Positions 1 through 11,529 of a stretch of 64,000 nt of DNA are shown piece after piece; within the stretch, counting starts at the first letter, position 1; each line of letters starts with the position of its first letter. Location: the NCBI RefSeq assembly GCF_030435805.1, contig NC_081303.1, positions 72,515,910 to 72,579,909 of the forward strand, read 5' to 3'. Made by a program: the position numbers and the translations under genes. The DNA comes from Mustela lutreola (lineage: Eukaryota; Chordata; Mammalia; Carnivora; Mustelidae). Below the pieces are notes generated by a model. That model saw only the letters and a list, made by a program, of their open reading frames with translations, was not told the origin of the DNA and searched no databases.

Positions 1-1077
1 GTCACCAGCTGTGCTAACAGAGAAGAGAGGAAGCAACATATTTCTCCAAACCTTCTCCAATCCTAAAGTTCACATTCTCCTAGAATGGGAAAATTGCTTC
101 CAATACTTTGGCTTCTCCAAAGTCTCTGCTTATTCTGACCTCCCTTCCCAAATTTCTATAAAAAATACACTCAAAGTTTCCCCCTTCTTCCTCCTCCTGC
201 TGTTTTAATAAAAATGAGGTTGAATTTTTTTTTAATGGGGCTCCTAAAAAACTATGGAAGAGGCAAAAGAATGATGAAACATCAATGTAAATCAAATATG
301 ACTGAATTGGTACAGCACAGATATATTTTTTAAATCCCTCTGAGTCTTTCACGGGAGTATTTAACCCCCTGCTCTGTTACCTGCTCTCCTCCACCCCACT
401 TCTGCTCCTAACTGGAACATGGGAAGCAGGGGCCCATCCAGAAGAAGAAGCTTGGCAGCTGGACTGTGGTCACAGCGAGGACTCGAGAGATTTTCTCTAG
501 GACGCTTCAGGGCAGAAAGGAGTAGAGCATGGTATTTTTTTTTTGTAATTGAGAAATACCTTAGAAAGAGGGAAATTGAGAATATCAACCACGGGGTTGG
601 GGAGAAGAAAAGCTATAAACTTTGAAAAAAAAAGCCCATCAACATGGCAATTACATCAACTCAGACCATTTTCAGTGAGCAAATGCTCATGCACAGAAGA
701 GCTCTTGCCAGAGATCCACCTGGACCAAGCTCTTCTCTCAAGGAACTCACAAGTAAAGGGAGAAAGTCAGAAGTAGCTCAACGCCATGGGTACAGAGTGA
801 AGTAGATCTCTGCGTGATGCCACGCTTCCACTGTAGCACTAAGGAAGGCTTCCTGGGGGAAGAAGCATCTCAGCTGTGCCTCCAGGGTTAGAAAGTCATT
901 GAAGCAGAGACAGAGACATTGAAGCAAGCATGCTTGGCAGCTCTGCAAATACAACCATCGCGGCATGATTATCACTAGCTTACTTTGACAAAGGACATTT
1001 CAGCAGAAGCAGAACAAAAAAAGCTTTAAAACAGAAAACCAAAGAGACGTCACCCGCAAGTTGTATACCATATTCCA
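1..1077. other. Intergenic sequence downstream of CD1B, nothing assigned
   Basis: No CD1 exon, young SINE or L1 end recognised. Short open frames here show no family motif. In human the next gene on this side is CD1E; no CD1E exon appears in this piece. Confidence 0.5.
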
Positions 1078-1083
1078 TTTATT
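1078..1083 (-). terminator. Poly(A) signal of CD1B
   Basis: AATAAA on the minus strand, about 250 nt past the CD1B stop codon. It is the first canonical hexamer after the stop. Placement is inferred from position only. Confidence 0.6.
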
Positions 1084-1329
1084 CTAAGACACATTCTTTT
1101 CCATATCTCACATGTAGATCAGGGCAACCATACTATTGATACTATCTCATAATAAATGGACGGTTTTCTATTACTTTTCTGCTAGATGTAAGTAGTGATT
1201 TATCTTGCATCCTATGGGAGCTCGACGTGATCAAATAGCAGGATTGTTTGATGAAATAGGAGGCTGATGGCTTGAGCTTCTAGGCTTCTGGGTGCTTCTT
1301 CCAGATGGAAGAGGAGTCATGACAAGGGT

Positions 1330-4300
1330 TCATGAGATACTCTGATATGACCTGTGAAGAACACAAACAAAAAATATCTCTACAGAATAGACACTTGTGG
1401 TGCCATGTTCACAGTGACATTTTTCACAAAGAGCCAAAACACGGAATTAACCCCAGGCATCCATCAATGGATGAATGATAAACAGTGTGTGGTTTTGGTG
1501 TAAAGGAATGTCATTACTCAGCCTTGAGAAGGAAGGAAATTGTGACATGTGGGACAACATGGATGAACCATGAGGACTTTGTGCTGAGAGAAGTAAGCCA
1601 GTCAAAAAAGACAACTCCTAAAGGTTTCAATTATATGAAGTCTCCAGAGTCATCAAATTCCTAGAGACAGAGCATAGCATGGTGGGTGCTGGGGCCTGGG
1701 GAGCAGGGACGGTGGAGGCGTTGTTCAATGTGTATAGACTTTTAGTTTTTCAAGATGAAAAGAGCTCTAGAAATCGGTTGCACAAAATGTGAGTGTACAT
1801 CATACTTCTAACCTATGCATGTGAAGATGGTAGGCTTTATGTTTTATGAGGATAGGTTTACCACAATTTAAACGATAGATTCATGTAAGGAAGATGGGAC
1901 TGGGGAGAAAGGGAGAGTCTGGTGGAGAGACTGAGGCTAAGGTGTTGTGATTGATGCAATGGTTGAAGGAACCGATAGGCAGACAAAAAAGATGAGAAAC
2001 AAAAACTCACCAGCGTCTCAAAAACCCACAGAGAAAACCAATCAAAAGGATCAAGAGGGGCACTACTATTGCCAATGATATCAAGCCAATGGAGATGGGG
2101 TTTCCTGAAAATTGGGAAGGACACAGGATGTCACTTCAAAACCCATTCTCTGAATCTTCTGGCCTTCCTTTTCCTACCTGATGGTCACCTACTCTTGAGT
2201 ATGCCCCCTCTGTCCCTCCACCCCTGTCTAGCCCTCCTCCCCTCTCCCCTTCCCCTCCTTTTCTCCCTCCCCCTCCCCCTCCATTCTTCCATCCTTCTCC
2301 CTTCCCTCTATCCCTCCTCTTGTCCCTCCCCAGCCCCCTCTCATGGGTCAAGCCCACCTGTGGCCAGGGTCTCCTTCTATGCTTGAGGACCATCTCCCCC
2401 ATGCCCAGCTGGGCCCCAGCTCTTTCTCACCCCAGTGGAGGACGATGTCCTGGCCTCCCAGACTGCTGTGTCTCACTCGGCAGGACAGACCGGCCGCCTC
2501 CCGGGCCGCCACGTCCAGGGTCACTCGGAGATACCACGTCCCGTCCGCGTGGGGCAGGACGTCGCCTCGCTGGGTGCCCTGCTGCTCCTGCTCACCCCGC
2601 ATCCACATCACCCACACGGGCTTCGGGTGGAAGCCGGAGACGTGGCACACCAGCAGCAGACGGCCGGGACTGGGAGGGCGGCTGGCGGACAGCCAGGCCT
2701 CTGGCTTCACTGAGGCAGAAAGGAGCAGGGAGAGTATCAGATTATGACTCCACTCTAGAGGACAGGGATTTGGAAACTTAGAAGTCTGGACAGTGACCCC
2801 TTCTCCTCCTTTGGAAACCAGAGTATTGATTAAGTCCCTCTCTTCATAGGTACCTCCTCTTCAATTTAAGGAAAGTGGTGGGAAGTGAAAGGGAAAAGCC
2901 TTAGGGGAATGGGACTAACCTTTTCTCTGCAGTTCTGTCTTCCCTGCATCGAGGACACCCAGGAGATACCGAGGGCATGTTTCAAAGAGGAGCTTCTCGC
3001 CAATGTCCCGGATGCCTTTGTACTGACTAACGAGCTCACAGATGCGCTGTGCCCTGCTGCCACCCTCTGGGGCGGGCACACAGGAGTAATTCTTGAGGCT
3101 CACGAAGTCCAGTCCTCCCAGAGCCCCCCGCACGAAGCTCTCGGTGCCCCCGCCGGGATGCAGCTGACAGCCGGCTATGCCCTGGATCTCAAAGGGGTCT
3201 GGCACAAGGAAAGTGGACAGTTACTAAGAAGCAAAGAAGAAAGAGATGAGGGGGAAAATCTGGGATTTGGGATTTGAGTGACGCAAAAGGTCTGAGGCAT
3301 GACATGATGAGCCCAAATCTCATCACAGCAATCTGAGAGTTTTCAGGAAGCTGAGAACCAGGGAGAGGCACATGTGCAGGTCACTAATGATAGAGAAGGA
3401 GGTGAGATGATGTATGAGGTCAGAGGGGAGACGGGGCTGGGTGTGGAGGCTGGGGGCCAGCCATCCAGGGTCAGTAAGAGGAATGCACTGGAAAGAGGGC
3501 CAGGCAGGAGGCTCCAAGAGAGGGATTGCAGGAGGAGGTCGCTCAGGCATTGGGGAAGACAAGTGGGGCTTCTTGCTTGGGGTTTGAGAGAAGCAAGTTA
3601 CCCAAGAGCCAACCCGGAGCTGTGACAAAGGGTCACCTTCACCTGGCAGAGCAGAGGGTGAGCAGCAGGACCAGCCTGGAATGCTCCGTGGGGGTGTGGG
3701 GTCAGGGGTACAACTTCTCCAGAGAAGTGTGTGCGTGCAGCTGGGTGATGCAGGAAGTGTGTGTGTCAGTGGGAGGAGGGGGAGAGGGGGGATCAGAGGG
3801 AGTCGTAGCCTGAAGCAGGGGAGAGGAAAGTCCGTGAGAGCCCCCGCGTCAGGGGACTGGACTCACACTGCATCTGGAACTCGGAGGCATGGTCCTGCAC
3901 TTCCAGGACGAACCCGCTGAGGTAGACCTGGATGATCTCCTCCACCTCCGCCACCTCTTCATCACTGAAGTTCCCCTTGGACCAGGACTTCAGGAAGATG
4001 GCCCTGTCCGCGGCGCTGTCCCAGCCGTGAATCTGCACGTCGCCCACCCAGCCCGAGCCCTGGGTCTGGGCCCAGCTGCTGTTGGCGAAGGACGAGATCT
4101 GGATGGCCTGGTAAGAAGTGGGCCCCTGAAAGGCTGTGGGGAGTGGAAGGGTGAGAAACGTGAGGAGAAAGGGAAAAGCGGGAGACGATGAGAGGACGGA
4201 CACTGGGAAGATCCAGAGAAAAGGGGCCCAGGGTCTGAAGAGCAACAGAGCCCAAGACATTGGTCCCCAGGGCCTCAGGCCCCCTCCCCCGGTCTGGAGG

Positions 4301-4443
4301 GTGGTGGGCCAGGCTGGCGAAGCCTGACCTTCCGGGGCTTTATGTGGACCCCGTCCCCGAGCTGGTGTGGCCTGTTGCCCACTTTCCTCACCGCCACGGC
4401 CCGGGCAGAGAACCACGGGCAGCACCAGCAGCAGGAGCAGCAT
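1330..4443 (-). CDS. CD1B: CD1B, lipid-antigen-presenting glycoprotein, six exons
   Basis: Group 1 CD1 heavy chain; the family pairs with beta-2-microglobulin and shows mycobacterial and self lipids to T cells after loading in late endosomes. Coding exons (minus): 4443-4392, 4133-3867, 3198-2920, 2709-2431, 2104-2011, 1351-1330, all with AG/GT borders; total 993 nt, 330 aa, against 333 in human. Leader [18 protein letters not shown]. Alpha1 opens AFQGPTSY and contains [13 protein letters not shown] and [13 protein letters not shown]; alpha2 contains [20 protein letters not shown] and [15 protein letters not shown]; alpha3 contains [18 protein letters not shown] and [10 protein letters not shown]. 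These match CD1B better than other CD1s. Possible N-glycans: NSS, NFS, NYS. The extra cysteine pair of CD1b (SCVP and ICEL) is present. The transmembrane segment ends LCGFLRRW and the tail is SYQSIS, with YQSI as an endosomal sorting motif. No break seen. Confidence 0.95.
1385..1860 (+). repeat. Old L1 3' fragment in CD1B intron 5
   Basis: The text resembles the far 3' part of L1 ORF2 and its 3' UTR: a 'cacaaagagccaaaac' stretch, then 'catccatcaatggatgaatg', then 'gtgctgagagaagtaagcc'. It is diverged, so old. It lies antisense to CD1B and explains why intron 5 is about 660 bp here while the same intron is 135-150 bp in CD1C and the CD1A genes. Confidence 0.7.
2195..2345. repeat. Pyrimidine-rich low-complexity tract in CD1B intron 4
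   Basis: The plus strand is nearly all C and T, with many CCCTCC and CCCCTC units; the CD1B transcript strand is therefore G/A-rich with repeated GGGG runs. Confidence 0.8.
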
Positions 4444-5640
4444 CTCCCGGAGACTCTCGGAGCCGCTGCTGGTCTCAGGCTTCAGCAGCTCGGCTCAGAG
4501 CTAGACAGGGACTTCCTCTTCAGCTGGCAGGTCTCCAGGTCTGAGATTTGGGCTTTGAGCGAAGCAAGCTATACACACGCCAGCCAGGGGAGGAGGGCTG
4601 CACTCCAACAGCCCCGGGCCTCCCACTCGCCTCTCGTTTCCACTCCAGCCCGACTGTGACTCTGACTTTTTTATCTCCCTGGCCTTCAGCTGCTTCCCCA
4701 CCCTCAGTTCCTTCGTACTTACTATCTTGGAAGCGCCGCGGCGACACTGACAGGTCACGTCAGCAGCCCACTCCTGTCCTTCCACTCCCCGAAAGAAGAG
4801 GGTCACGTCGGCAGCTCCCGGAGCTCACGCTGACCCGGAAGGAAGTTTAGGTTTATCCATCCAGCTCAGACTTTTCCCAGTCTCTCCGCACTGGCCCTCT
4901 GTCGTCCCCAGTCCCCGTGTCCTCAGGGTCCCTGTTGTCCCTGTTGCTCATGTCATGCCCCTGCCTCATCCCTCTCATCCACGTTCACATGGTGGGGGAG
5001 TGTATGTTGACCGTCGCTCACAGGAAGGCAAGGTGTTGCAGACACCACCCCGACTGCCGTGCTACAGACCCAAACCCCAAATCAAATAGGATCAACACTG
5101 CCGTGTACACTGCAACAAAACTGAGCTTCTACCACAGTCATTTGTGACAGTGAAAGTGACATTTTCTACTGGCATATGGTCTTCTTTTCAGTAGCTCTCT
5201 AGCTTTGGAGCTTGGAGTAACAAATCTTTTTGAGGCCCGGAGAACCTAGGGAGTCAAAGATAGATTTCTCTAGAAGGTTCACAAGCAATAGAGTCTCTCT
5301 CCAACCTCGATCTGCATTTTGGCCTTTCTGACACCAAATGAAAGATCCTGAGGTGACCAAGGAGCTTGTCACTTCTCACCAAAAGTTTAGAGGTGTTTGT
5401 CCTAAGATGCCATCCTGTCTTCTCTGAGAATGCCCTTGGCACGTTGTAACAATATATAGAGCATTGCTGAGTGGACTATTAGGTCCCTAATCAATGTTAG
5501 CTGTAAAGAGAATCCTTGGATTTTCTCCAATCGGGAAGAAATGACAAATTTGCATAGATCTACATATCATCTAGCAGAAGGTGGTAGTAACATCCAAGCA
5601 CAGGGGCCTTCACCAAGATGATCCATTTACGTAGATAAAA
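4444..5640. other. CD1B 5' flank, nothing assigned
   Basis: The first few hundred bases should hold the CD1B 5' UTR and promoter. No clear TATA box or other promoter element could be placed by eye, and no interspersed repeat was recognised. Confidence 0.4.
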
Positions 5641-5654
5641 AATGCAAAATGAGG

Positions 5655-5855
5655 GGCACCTGGGTGGCTCAGTGGTTTGGGCTGCTGCCTTCGGCTCGGG
5701 TCAGGATCTCGGGGTCCTGGGATCAAGCCCCGCATCGGGCTCTCTGCTCCGCGGGAAGCCTGCTTCCCTCTCTCTCTCTCTCTCTCTGCCTGCCTCTCTG
5801 CCTACTTGTGATCTCTGTCTGTCAAATAAATAAATAAAATATTTTTTTAAAAAAA
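5655..5855 (+). repeat. CAN-SINE
   Basis: tRNA-Lys-derived carnivore SINE: head 'gggcacctgggtggctcagt', TC-rich middle, tail with repeated AAATAAA and an A-run. It is flanked by a target-site duplication aatgcaaaatgagg at 5641-5654 and 5856-5869. The perfect duplication marks a fairly recent insertion. Confidence 0.93.
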
Positions 5856-5869
5856 AATGCAAAATGAGG

Positions 5870-6805
5870 ATTTTAACGATCTCTATGCCTGGAAATGAAT
5901 GGCTCACGATATTAAGAGTGGGCTTTATCCAAGACTGATCGCAACATATGTGAGCCAGGGCAATATTCCGGGAATCCAATTCCTCTTATAAGCTCATTCG
6001 CTTTTTGGGTCACAGCCAGTGACAGCAGAGACTTAATATTATTTACCGTCGACATTGTCATTTTTCTTTTCTCTGCGAGCCTTGAGCCTGAGTAGAGCAC
6101 CCAAGACTCTGCTGGGTGTGCTGTTGGTTCGCTGGCATGCACAGGTGTTAAAACTTAGTGGTGTGTGAGCACAGTGAGCAGACGGGTTCTCCCGCAGGAC
6201 AGATCCTCCCCTGAGAGCCACGGGGCAGCACGGGGAGGCAGGGCAGCTGGGCTGGGAAAGGATGCTGCTGCATCCCGTGAGCGCCTGCCCTCAGCATCCT
6301 GGTGCACACTCACGGGGAGCCTGAGAACTTCAGCCTCATTCCAGGGCCAGGCACCTAACAGGTGCTTCTGCCACCCCCCTCTCCTCCCCACTGTATGCTG
6401 CCCCTCTCACCCCCACCACCCCTGCTCCATGCAAACCAGACCTCAGGCGTCCCTGCAAGAGGTACACACAGAGCTTGGCTGTGACACAGCTTCTCCACAC
6501 TCGGGCTATAAATTCTCCTCCCCAAATGGCCCGTGGCTCCCAAACAAAAGCCTGAGGGGACATGGATCTCTGGACACCCAGTGTCCTCCAGTCAGGAAGC
6601 TCAGATGACGGGGTCCTGCCTTTGCTGGTGAAAAGGAGAGAGAACAGGATTAACAGGTGAAAACTTACCTCTCAGTCCTCCAAGATCCCCACAATAGAAA
6701 TATAACCCTCAAATTCTACACCCAAAGCAAAGAAGATAAACATCTTGGAGCCAAACGTGAGATTTCTGCAGTCACTGTATTAGAAGGAAAAACGAATACA
6801 TTTTT
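5870..6805. other. Unassigned intergenic sequence
   Basis: No exon or repeat recognised. The 147-codon plus-strand open frame at 6165-6608 has no family motif and is taken as chance. Confidence 0.4.
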
Positions 6806-6826
6806 AAATTATGTGTTTATTTACTG

Positions 6827-7411
6827 GGGCATTTGGGTGGCTCAGTGGGTTAAGCCTGGGCCTTCGGCTCGGGTCGTGGTCTTGTTGGGTCCATTATCAA
6901 AGGAACGAGAATGAGACAAAGTGAAAGTCATGCAAAGCTTTATTCTATGCCAAGCATTAGAAGTCAGACTGACCGGCCAGGCCTGCCTCCAAAGAGAGTG
7001 GCAACCCCTCCGTCTTACAAGCTAGTTTTATAGGGCACAATCGCAGACCTCTACGTATGTGGCTGTGGCTGATTGGATGTTTCCACCATCTGGCCTTGTT
7101 TTGGGTGTGTGTTTTAGTAACGGTTACCCAGAACCGTTATCAGTAACTGCTGAGGCGTTTATCAAACAACAAAATGGCTACCTAGGCAACATGGAGTTCC
7201 TGTGGTTAAGTAGGCCCGGGCAGGCCCTAGGGGTTTAACAGGTTTTAATGTGGAATTGGCCCCAACAGTCTCAGGGCCCTGGGATCGAGTCCCGCATTGG
7301 GTTCTCTGCTCAGCAGGGAGCCTGCTTCCCCCTCCACCCTGGCTGCCTCTCTGCCTACTTGTGATCTCTCTCTCTCTCTCTCTGTCAAATAAATATATAA
7401 AATCTTTAAAA
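6827..7411 (+). repeat. CAN-SINE split by a solo LTR
   Basis: The 5' half (6827-6882) and 3' half (7268-7411) form one CAN-SINE separated by an LTR at 6883-7267. The SINE has its own target-site duplication around 'atgtgtttatttact', seen at about 6811 and 7416. Confidence 0.88.
6883..7267 (-). mobile_element. Solo LTR of an endogenous retrovirus (fossil)
   Basis: 385 bp starting TGTTGGGT and ending CCCCAACA, with a 4-bp target-site duplication gtct at 6879-6882 and 7268-7271. A poly(A) signal context (GGCATAGAATAAAGC on the minus strand) gives minus orientation. The 4-bp duplication and LTR style suggest a class I (gammaretrovirus-like) family; the same family occurs at 44.4 kb. No internal region is present. 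Younger than the SINE it entered. Confidence 0.85.
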
Positions 7412-7469
7412 TAAAATGTGTGTTTATTTACTAACTTAAAATGAAAATAAACTGAATGTGTATTTTAAA

Positions 7470-7690
7470 AAATATAGTTGGGGGAAATTGGAAGGGGAGG
7501 TGAACCATGAGAGACTATGGACTCTGAAAAACAATCTGAGGGGTTTGAAGTGGTGGGGGGGGTGTGGGAGGTTGGGGTACCAGGTGGTGGGTATTACAGA
7601 GGGCACGTGTTGCATGGAGCACTGGGTGTGCTGAAAAAATAATGAATACTCTTCTGCTGAGAATAAATAAAAAATAAATTTAAAAAAATA
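7470..7690 (+). repeat. L1 3' end, 5'-truncated
   Basis: Carnivore L1 3' UTR text: 'catgagagactatggactctgaaaaac', a G-rich run, 'gtggtgggtattacagagggcacgtgttgcatggagcactgggtg', then an A-rich end. Only the last 200 or so bases are present. Confidence 0.85.
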
Positions 7691-8290
7691 GTGATAATAG
7701 CGGCTTTGCAGCTGCCATTCTCTTTAATATTTGACTTGCTAGAAGGCAGCTATATTTTCATAACTGCTTCCAAATACCGTCTGATGCCATATGACATGCC
7801 TACAGTCTCTGGAGAACAACACACACTGAACCATCGTCGTGGTATTGTCATAAGAATGGTCTTGAACTCATGGAGCCTCTGGGCGGCGGTCAGGAGCTCC
7901 CCGGTACACCTTGACACCACCTGGCCTACATCTGGTATTTCTCCAGGGGATACGCAAAAGTATTCCACCTTCTTTATTGGTTAAAGTATTTCTAAAAGGA
8001 TATATTCTCCTAAATAACAAAGACAAAGACAGAATAAATGCTTGGTCTTTTCCGTTTATTTGCCAGTCTTCAAGAGAACGAACTGTTTGCTTAGCTTTCT
8101 GAGTGACCAATGAATTCCGTTTCCTGCTGCAAGTGCAGGGATGTCAGTGTATTTGAAATGCTTGGTTTATCCTCGCCAGTGCTTCTGCTGGGGCTCTACT
8201 TGTCCCATCTTCATTTGGGATCGTTTCCTTTTTTTTTTTTTTAACCCCTGATATGCCCTGATATAATGTTATCAGTTATTTTTATTTATT
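7691..8290. other. Unassigned intergenic sequence
   Basis: No exon or repeat family recognised. Confidence 0.35.
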
Positions 8291-8300
8291 TTTTATTTTT

Positions 8301-8488
8301 TTAAATATTTTATTTATTTATTTGACAGAAAGAGAGATCACAAGTAGGCAGAGAGGCAGGCAGAGAGAGAGAGGAGGAAGCAGGCTCCCCACTGAGCAGA
8401 GAGCCCGATGCGGGGTTCGATCCCAGGACCCTGAGATCATGACCTGAGCAAAAGGCAGAGGCTTAACCAACTGAGCCACCCAGGCGCT
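8301..8488 (-). repeat. CAN-SINE
   Basis: Reverse-oriented CAN-SINE: T-rich and TTTATT-rich start, 'gacagaaagagagatcacaagtaggcagag', and end 'gagccacccaggcgc'. Confidence 0.92.
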
Positions 8489-8504
8489 ACTTATTTTTAT
8501 TTTT

Positions 8505-8830
8505 TAACATCTTAATTTTATTTTATTTTTTGTAGTGTTCCAAAATTCATTGTTTGGGCACCACGCCCTGCGCTTCATGCAACCCGTGCCTTCCTTAGTA
8601 CCCACCACTGGGCTCACCCACCTCCCCGTGCCTTCCTCTCCAAAACCCTCAGTTTGTTCCTCAGAGTCCACAGTCTCTCATGGCTCCTCTCCCTTTTTGA
8701 TTTCCCCTAATTCACTTTTCTTTCCTTCTCTTAATGTCCTTCATGGACGGGACTGGAGGAGATGATGCTGAGTGAAATTAGTCAAACAGAGAAAGTCAAT
8801 TATCATATGGTTTTGCTTACTTGTGGAGCA
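8505..8830 (-). repeat. L1 3' end, 5'-truncated
   Basis: Reverse of the carnivore L1 3' UTR: 'gtgttccaaaattcattgtttgggcaccacgccc', then 'acccaccactgggctcaccc', then the end of ORF2 ('gatgctgagtgaaattagtcaaacagagaaagtcaattatcatatgg' is read in mixed orientation, so a local rearrangement is likely near 8750). Confidence 0.75.
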
Positions 8831-8889
8831 TAAGGGATCCTTTCTAAGTCAGCCTGCTTCTGAATTCACAACACCCCTTCCTCGCTGAG

Positions 8890-9540
8890 CCCTCCTTCTG
8901 TTTGTGGGGCAGCAGAGCTGTTCCAGACTCCAGTAAGAGTGATGAGGGAAACAGAGGCAGAAGAAAAATTATTAAATTTCCTCACCTACAGACAAGCCCT
9001 TAAAACAGGCAGAGTGACTCTCCTCTAGGGACTCAATTACCCCCACCTTAAGGCTTTTCTAAGGGCAAAGGGCAGTCCTAGCCTGACCGACCCCCCCCCC
9101 CCCCAACAGGATCCTGTAAGTCTACATGAACAATTCCTTTAGGAAACTTGATCTCTAAACCTCCAAGAAAGTGTCGACAATCATTCCCAAGCATATGACC
9201 CATTGATAGACATTTAAAGGACGTCACGAGATTTTATTACTGATAATAAATAACATTTTCCCCAAACAATAGCTAGCCCCTCCAGGTCCTAGAAACCTTG
9301 CTTCCAAAATTCCTTAGAGACTTAGCCATCCCTAATCCCCTTCCCAATTTACAAGTATGTGATAGACCATCCCTCACATCCCTGGGGCAGCAGCTCTTCC
9401 TGCCCATGGGTTCTGTCCCCACGCTTTAATAAACCACTTTTTTGCACCAGAGATGTCTTAAGAATTCTTTCTTAGCCATAGGCTCCAGACCTTGTCCCAC
9501 TGAACCTCACCCTATGTTCTAGAACTTCATCAGAAGCTCC
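8890..9540 (+). mobile_element. LTR of an old endogenous retrovirus (fossil)
   Basis: Resembles a laurasiatherian LTR: 'aaccctccaagaaagt'-like U3 text, then 'tcccctggggcagcagctctt'-like sequence, a poly(A) signal context 'cacgctttaataaaccac', and a U5-like end 'agatgtcttaagaattctttcttagcc'. Plus orientation. A poly-C run sits at about 9091. Ends are not sharply defined and no internal region follows. Family placement (class I) is from memory of the text pattern. Confidence 0.55.
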
Positions 9541-9544
9541 CTGC

Positions 9545-11330
9545 CCCAAACTAGAATCAGGCATCTCCCCACGGCTCTCTGGTCCCTTGTAATGGGAAAG
9601 TAAAGACCCAGCTTAGTCTTGGTTTCTGGGCTTTTTAAGCAGCGAACTTTTTTTTTAAAGAATAAATACTGTGCAGAATCCCAGGTAGACGGAGAGGCCA
9701 GCCAACTTCAATAAGGCTGCAGAGAGCAGTTGGTGGCCACGGGGCTGCGCGAGTGGCTCCAGGGCAAGTCTGAGCACTAAGGGCAGCATCTGGGGGCCCA
9801 GTCACCCATCAGCGTCATGTGGAAACCAGACCAGCAAGACCATTGTGATGAGTGGCTGTCACCCTGAGGGAATGTGGCAGGTGCAAGGACTGGACCTCAC
9901 TGTGTCCGGAAAAGTCTGCTGTCACAAGGCCACCTCTCCAGAAATTAAGCAAAGGCGCCTTGTTCCTCCTTTACGTACTGGAGACCATGTCCTTATCGAG
10001 GAGGATCATGGGGTCAGCAAGGCCCAGGCAGGCTCTCAGTTCATGTTGGCAGGTTGGGCACTGGTGTGGGCTGCAAGATGGCTGTAGACTCCTTGACAAC
10101 CCAGTTGGACCCCCGAAACCACCTTGTCAGGCTGCCCAGGGATCTCTGCGTTTGTGACATCTGTGACCCCAGGAGCTGCTGAGTGTTGGTGCTAGGAAGG
10201 ACCACGAGACGCTCTTGTCCTTGACACAGGCCTTTCCAGTCCACGTAAGTGGGAAGATGCCCTCGGGGACAGAGAGGACCCGTCGACACCCACAAGGAGC
10301 TCTCGCATCTTCGACACCTTCCACCGTCTCTTTTTGCTTGTTTTTGCTTACTTCTTTAGAATTTCTCAATCCTTCCAGGCTCGCAGGCTCTTAAGGTATT
10401 ATTAGCACAATGTCTGGAGGGGATGTTTCCCAATGCGGTGCCTACACCTTACCGTTCTGCCTTTCCTTCCTGCTGTTATCCATGGAACACGGAATCGCCC
10501 GCCCCCAGCACCCTCACCCCGGGTCCTGTGCGTGACGGTCCCGCGTGGGGGCTGCGACGCTGGGCGCCGCTCCTGCCGCAAGCTGCCCACGGGGAGCACC
10601 ACGCACATCGTTGCTCCCGTATTCCCCACGATATCACATTTATCCAGCGGCCACTACCGTAAATAACTTGGAGGGGCGGGGGTGTCTGTGACTCTTCAGA
10701 GCCCAGATTTCTGCTGACTACTAAAGCTTGAAGGGAGGGGTTAGTGGTTCTGTTTTTCCCCAAAATGAACTTAGTCATCATTTTAATGCAGAGGATTAAA
10801 AAAAGGCTCTCCACCGTTCTGTTCCAGGGCCTTTGGCTTTCATGGGAAGGGGGGCCCCTCAGCACACAGATTCTATTTTTGCGAAACCCTGGCTTGAGCC
10901 ACTCCTTGCCTCACGGTGTTTGGGAGCAGCAGGACTTACCTTATTTCTCTGAAGACATAACATTTGTGACATGTTCTCTGGTCGTTCCCTCCCACTCACC
11001 CACTCTGTGTCTGCTGTGACCCTCACGGTTCAGACCGAAATAGCCGCACTTGGAGCCAATCACATTGTGCGAGGGGGCCTCTTAAAGTCGCTCTGTAGGC
11101 ACCGAGCCCCGAGGAGTAAAGAAAGCTGCCAGTCCTGCTCCTACCACCTCCTTCTGGGTGATGCCATGACCTTCGCTGGCTCTTCTCTCACCTCTTGGTT
11201 CAGAAGCAAGAGGGAAAGCGGAGGTCCAAGAAGCCTGGCTTTGCTCACTGAATGCCCTGATCCTACATGAATGGGCAGGACGGCTCAGCCTGGAGGTTAG
11301 GACTGAGCAGGACCGGCCCTGACTTTGTTT
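9545..11330. other. Unassigned intergenic sequence
   Basis: Several overlapping open frames of 75-130 codons lie here in both strands, none with recognised domain motifs. No CD1 exon was found. Confidence 0.4.
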
Positions 11331-11339
11331 TTGTTTGTT

Positions 11340-11527
11340 TGTTTTAATTTTTATTTATTTATTTGACAGACAGAGATCACAAGTAGGCAGCGAGGCAGGC
11401 AGAGAGAGAGGAGGAAGCAGGCTCCCCGCTGAGCAGAGAGCCACACGCAGGGCTCGAGCCCAGGACACTGGGATCCTGACCTGAGCTGAAGGCAGAAGCT
11501 TAACCGACTGAGCCACCCAGGTGCCCC
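11340..11527 (-). repeat. CAN-SINE
   Basis: Reverse-oriented CAN-SINE flanked by an imperfect duplication of 'ggacc(g/t)gccctgactttgt' at about 11310 and 11528. Confidence 0.92.
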
Positions 11528-11529
11528 AG

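Noticed and set aside
2348-2710. Stand-alone 120-residue Ig-domain protein
   Set aside because: It is CD1B exon 4 plus intron; the same holds for the frames at 13818-14165, 33811-34170 and 54944-55339.
5655-5730. tRNA gene
   Set aside because: The tRNA-Lys-like boxes belong to CAN-SINE heads, which recur many times in the window.
9085-9105. Poly-C run as a regulatory element
   Set aside because: It lies inside an old LTR and may be replication slippage or a sequencing artefact.
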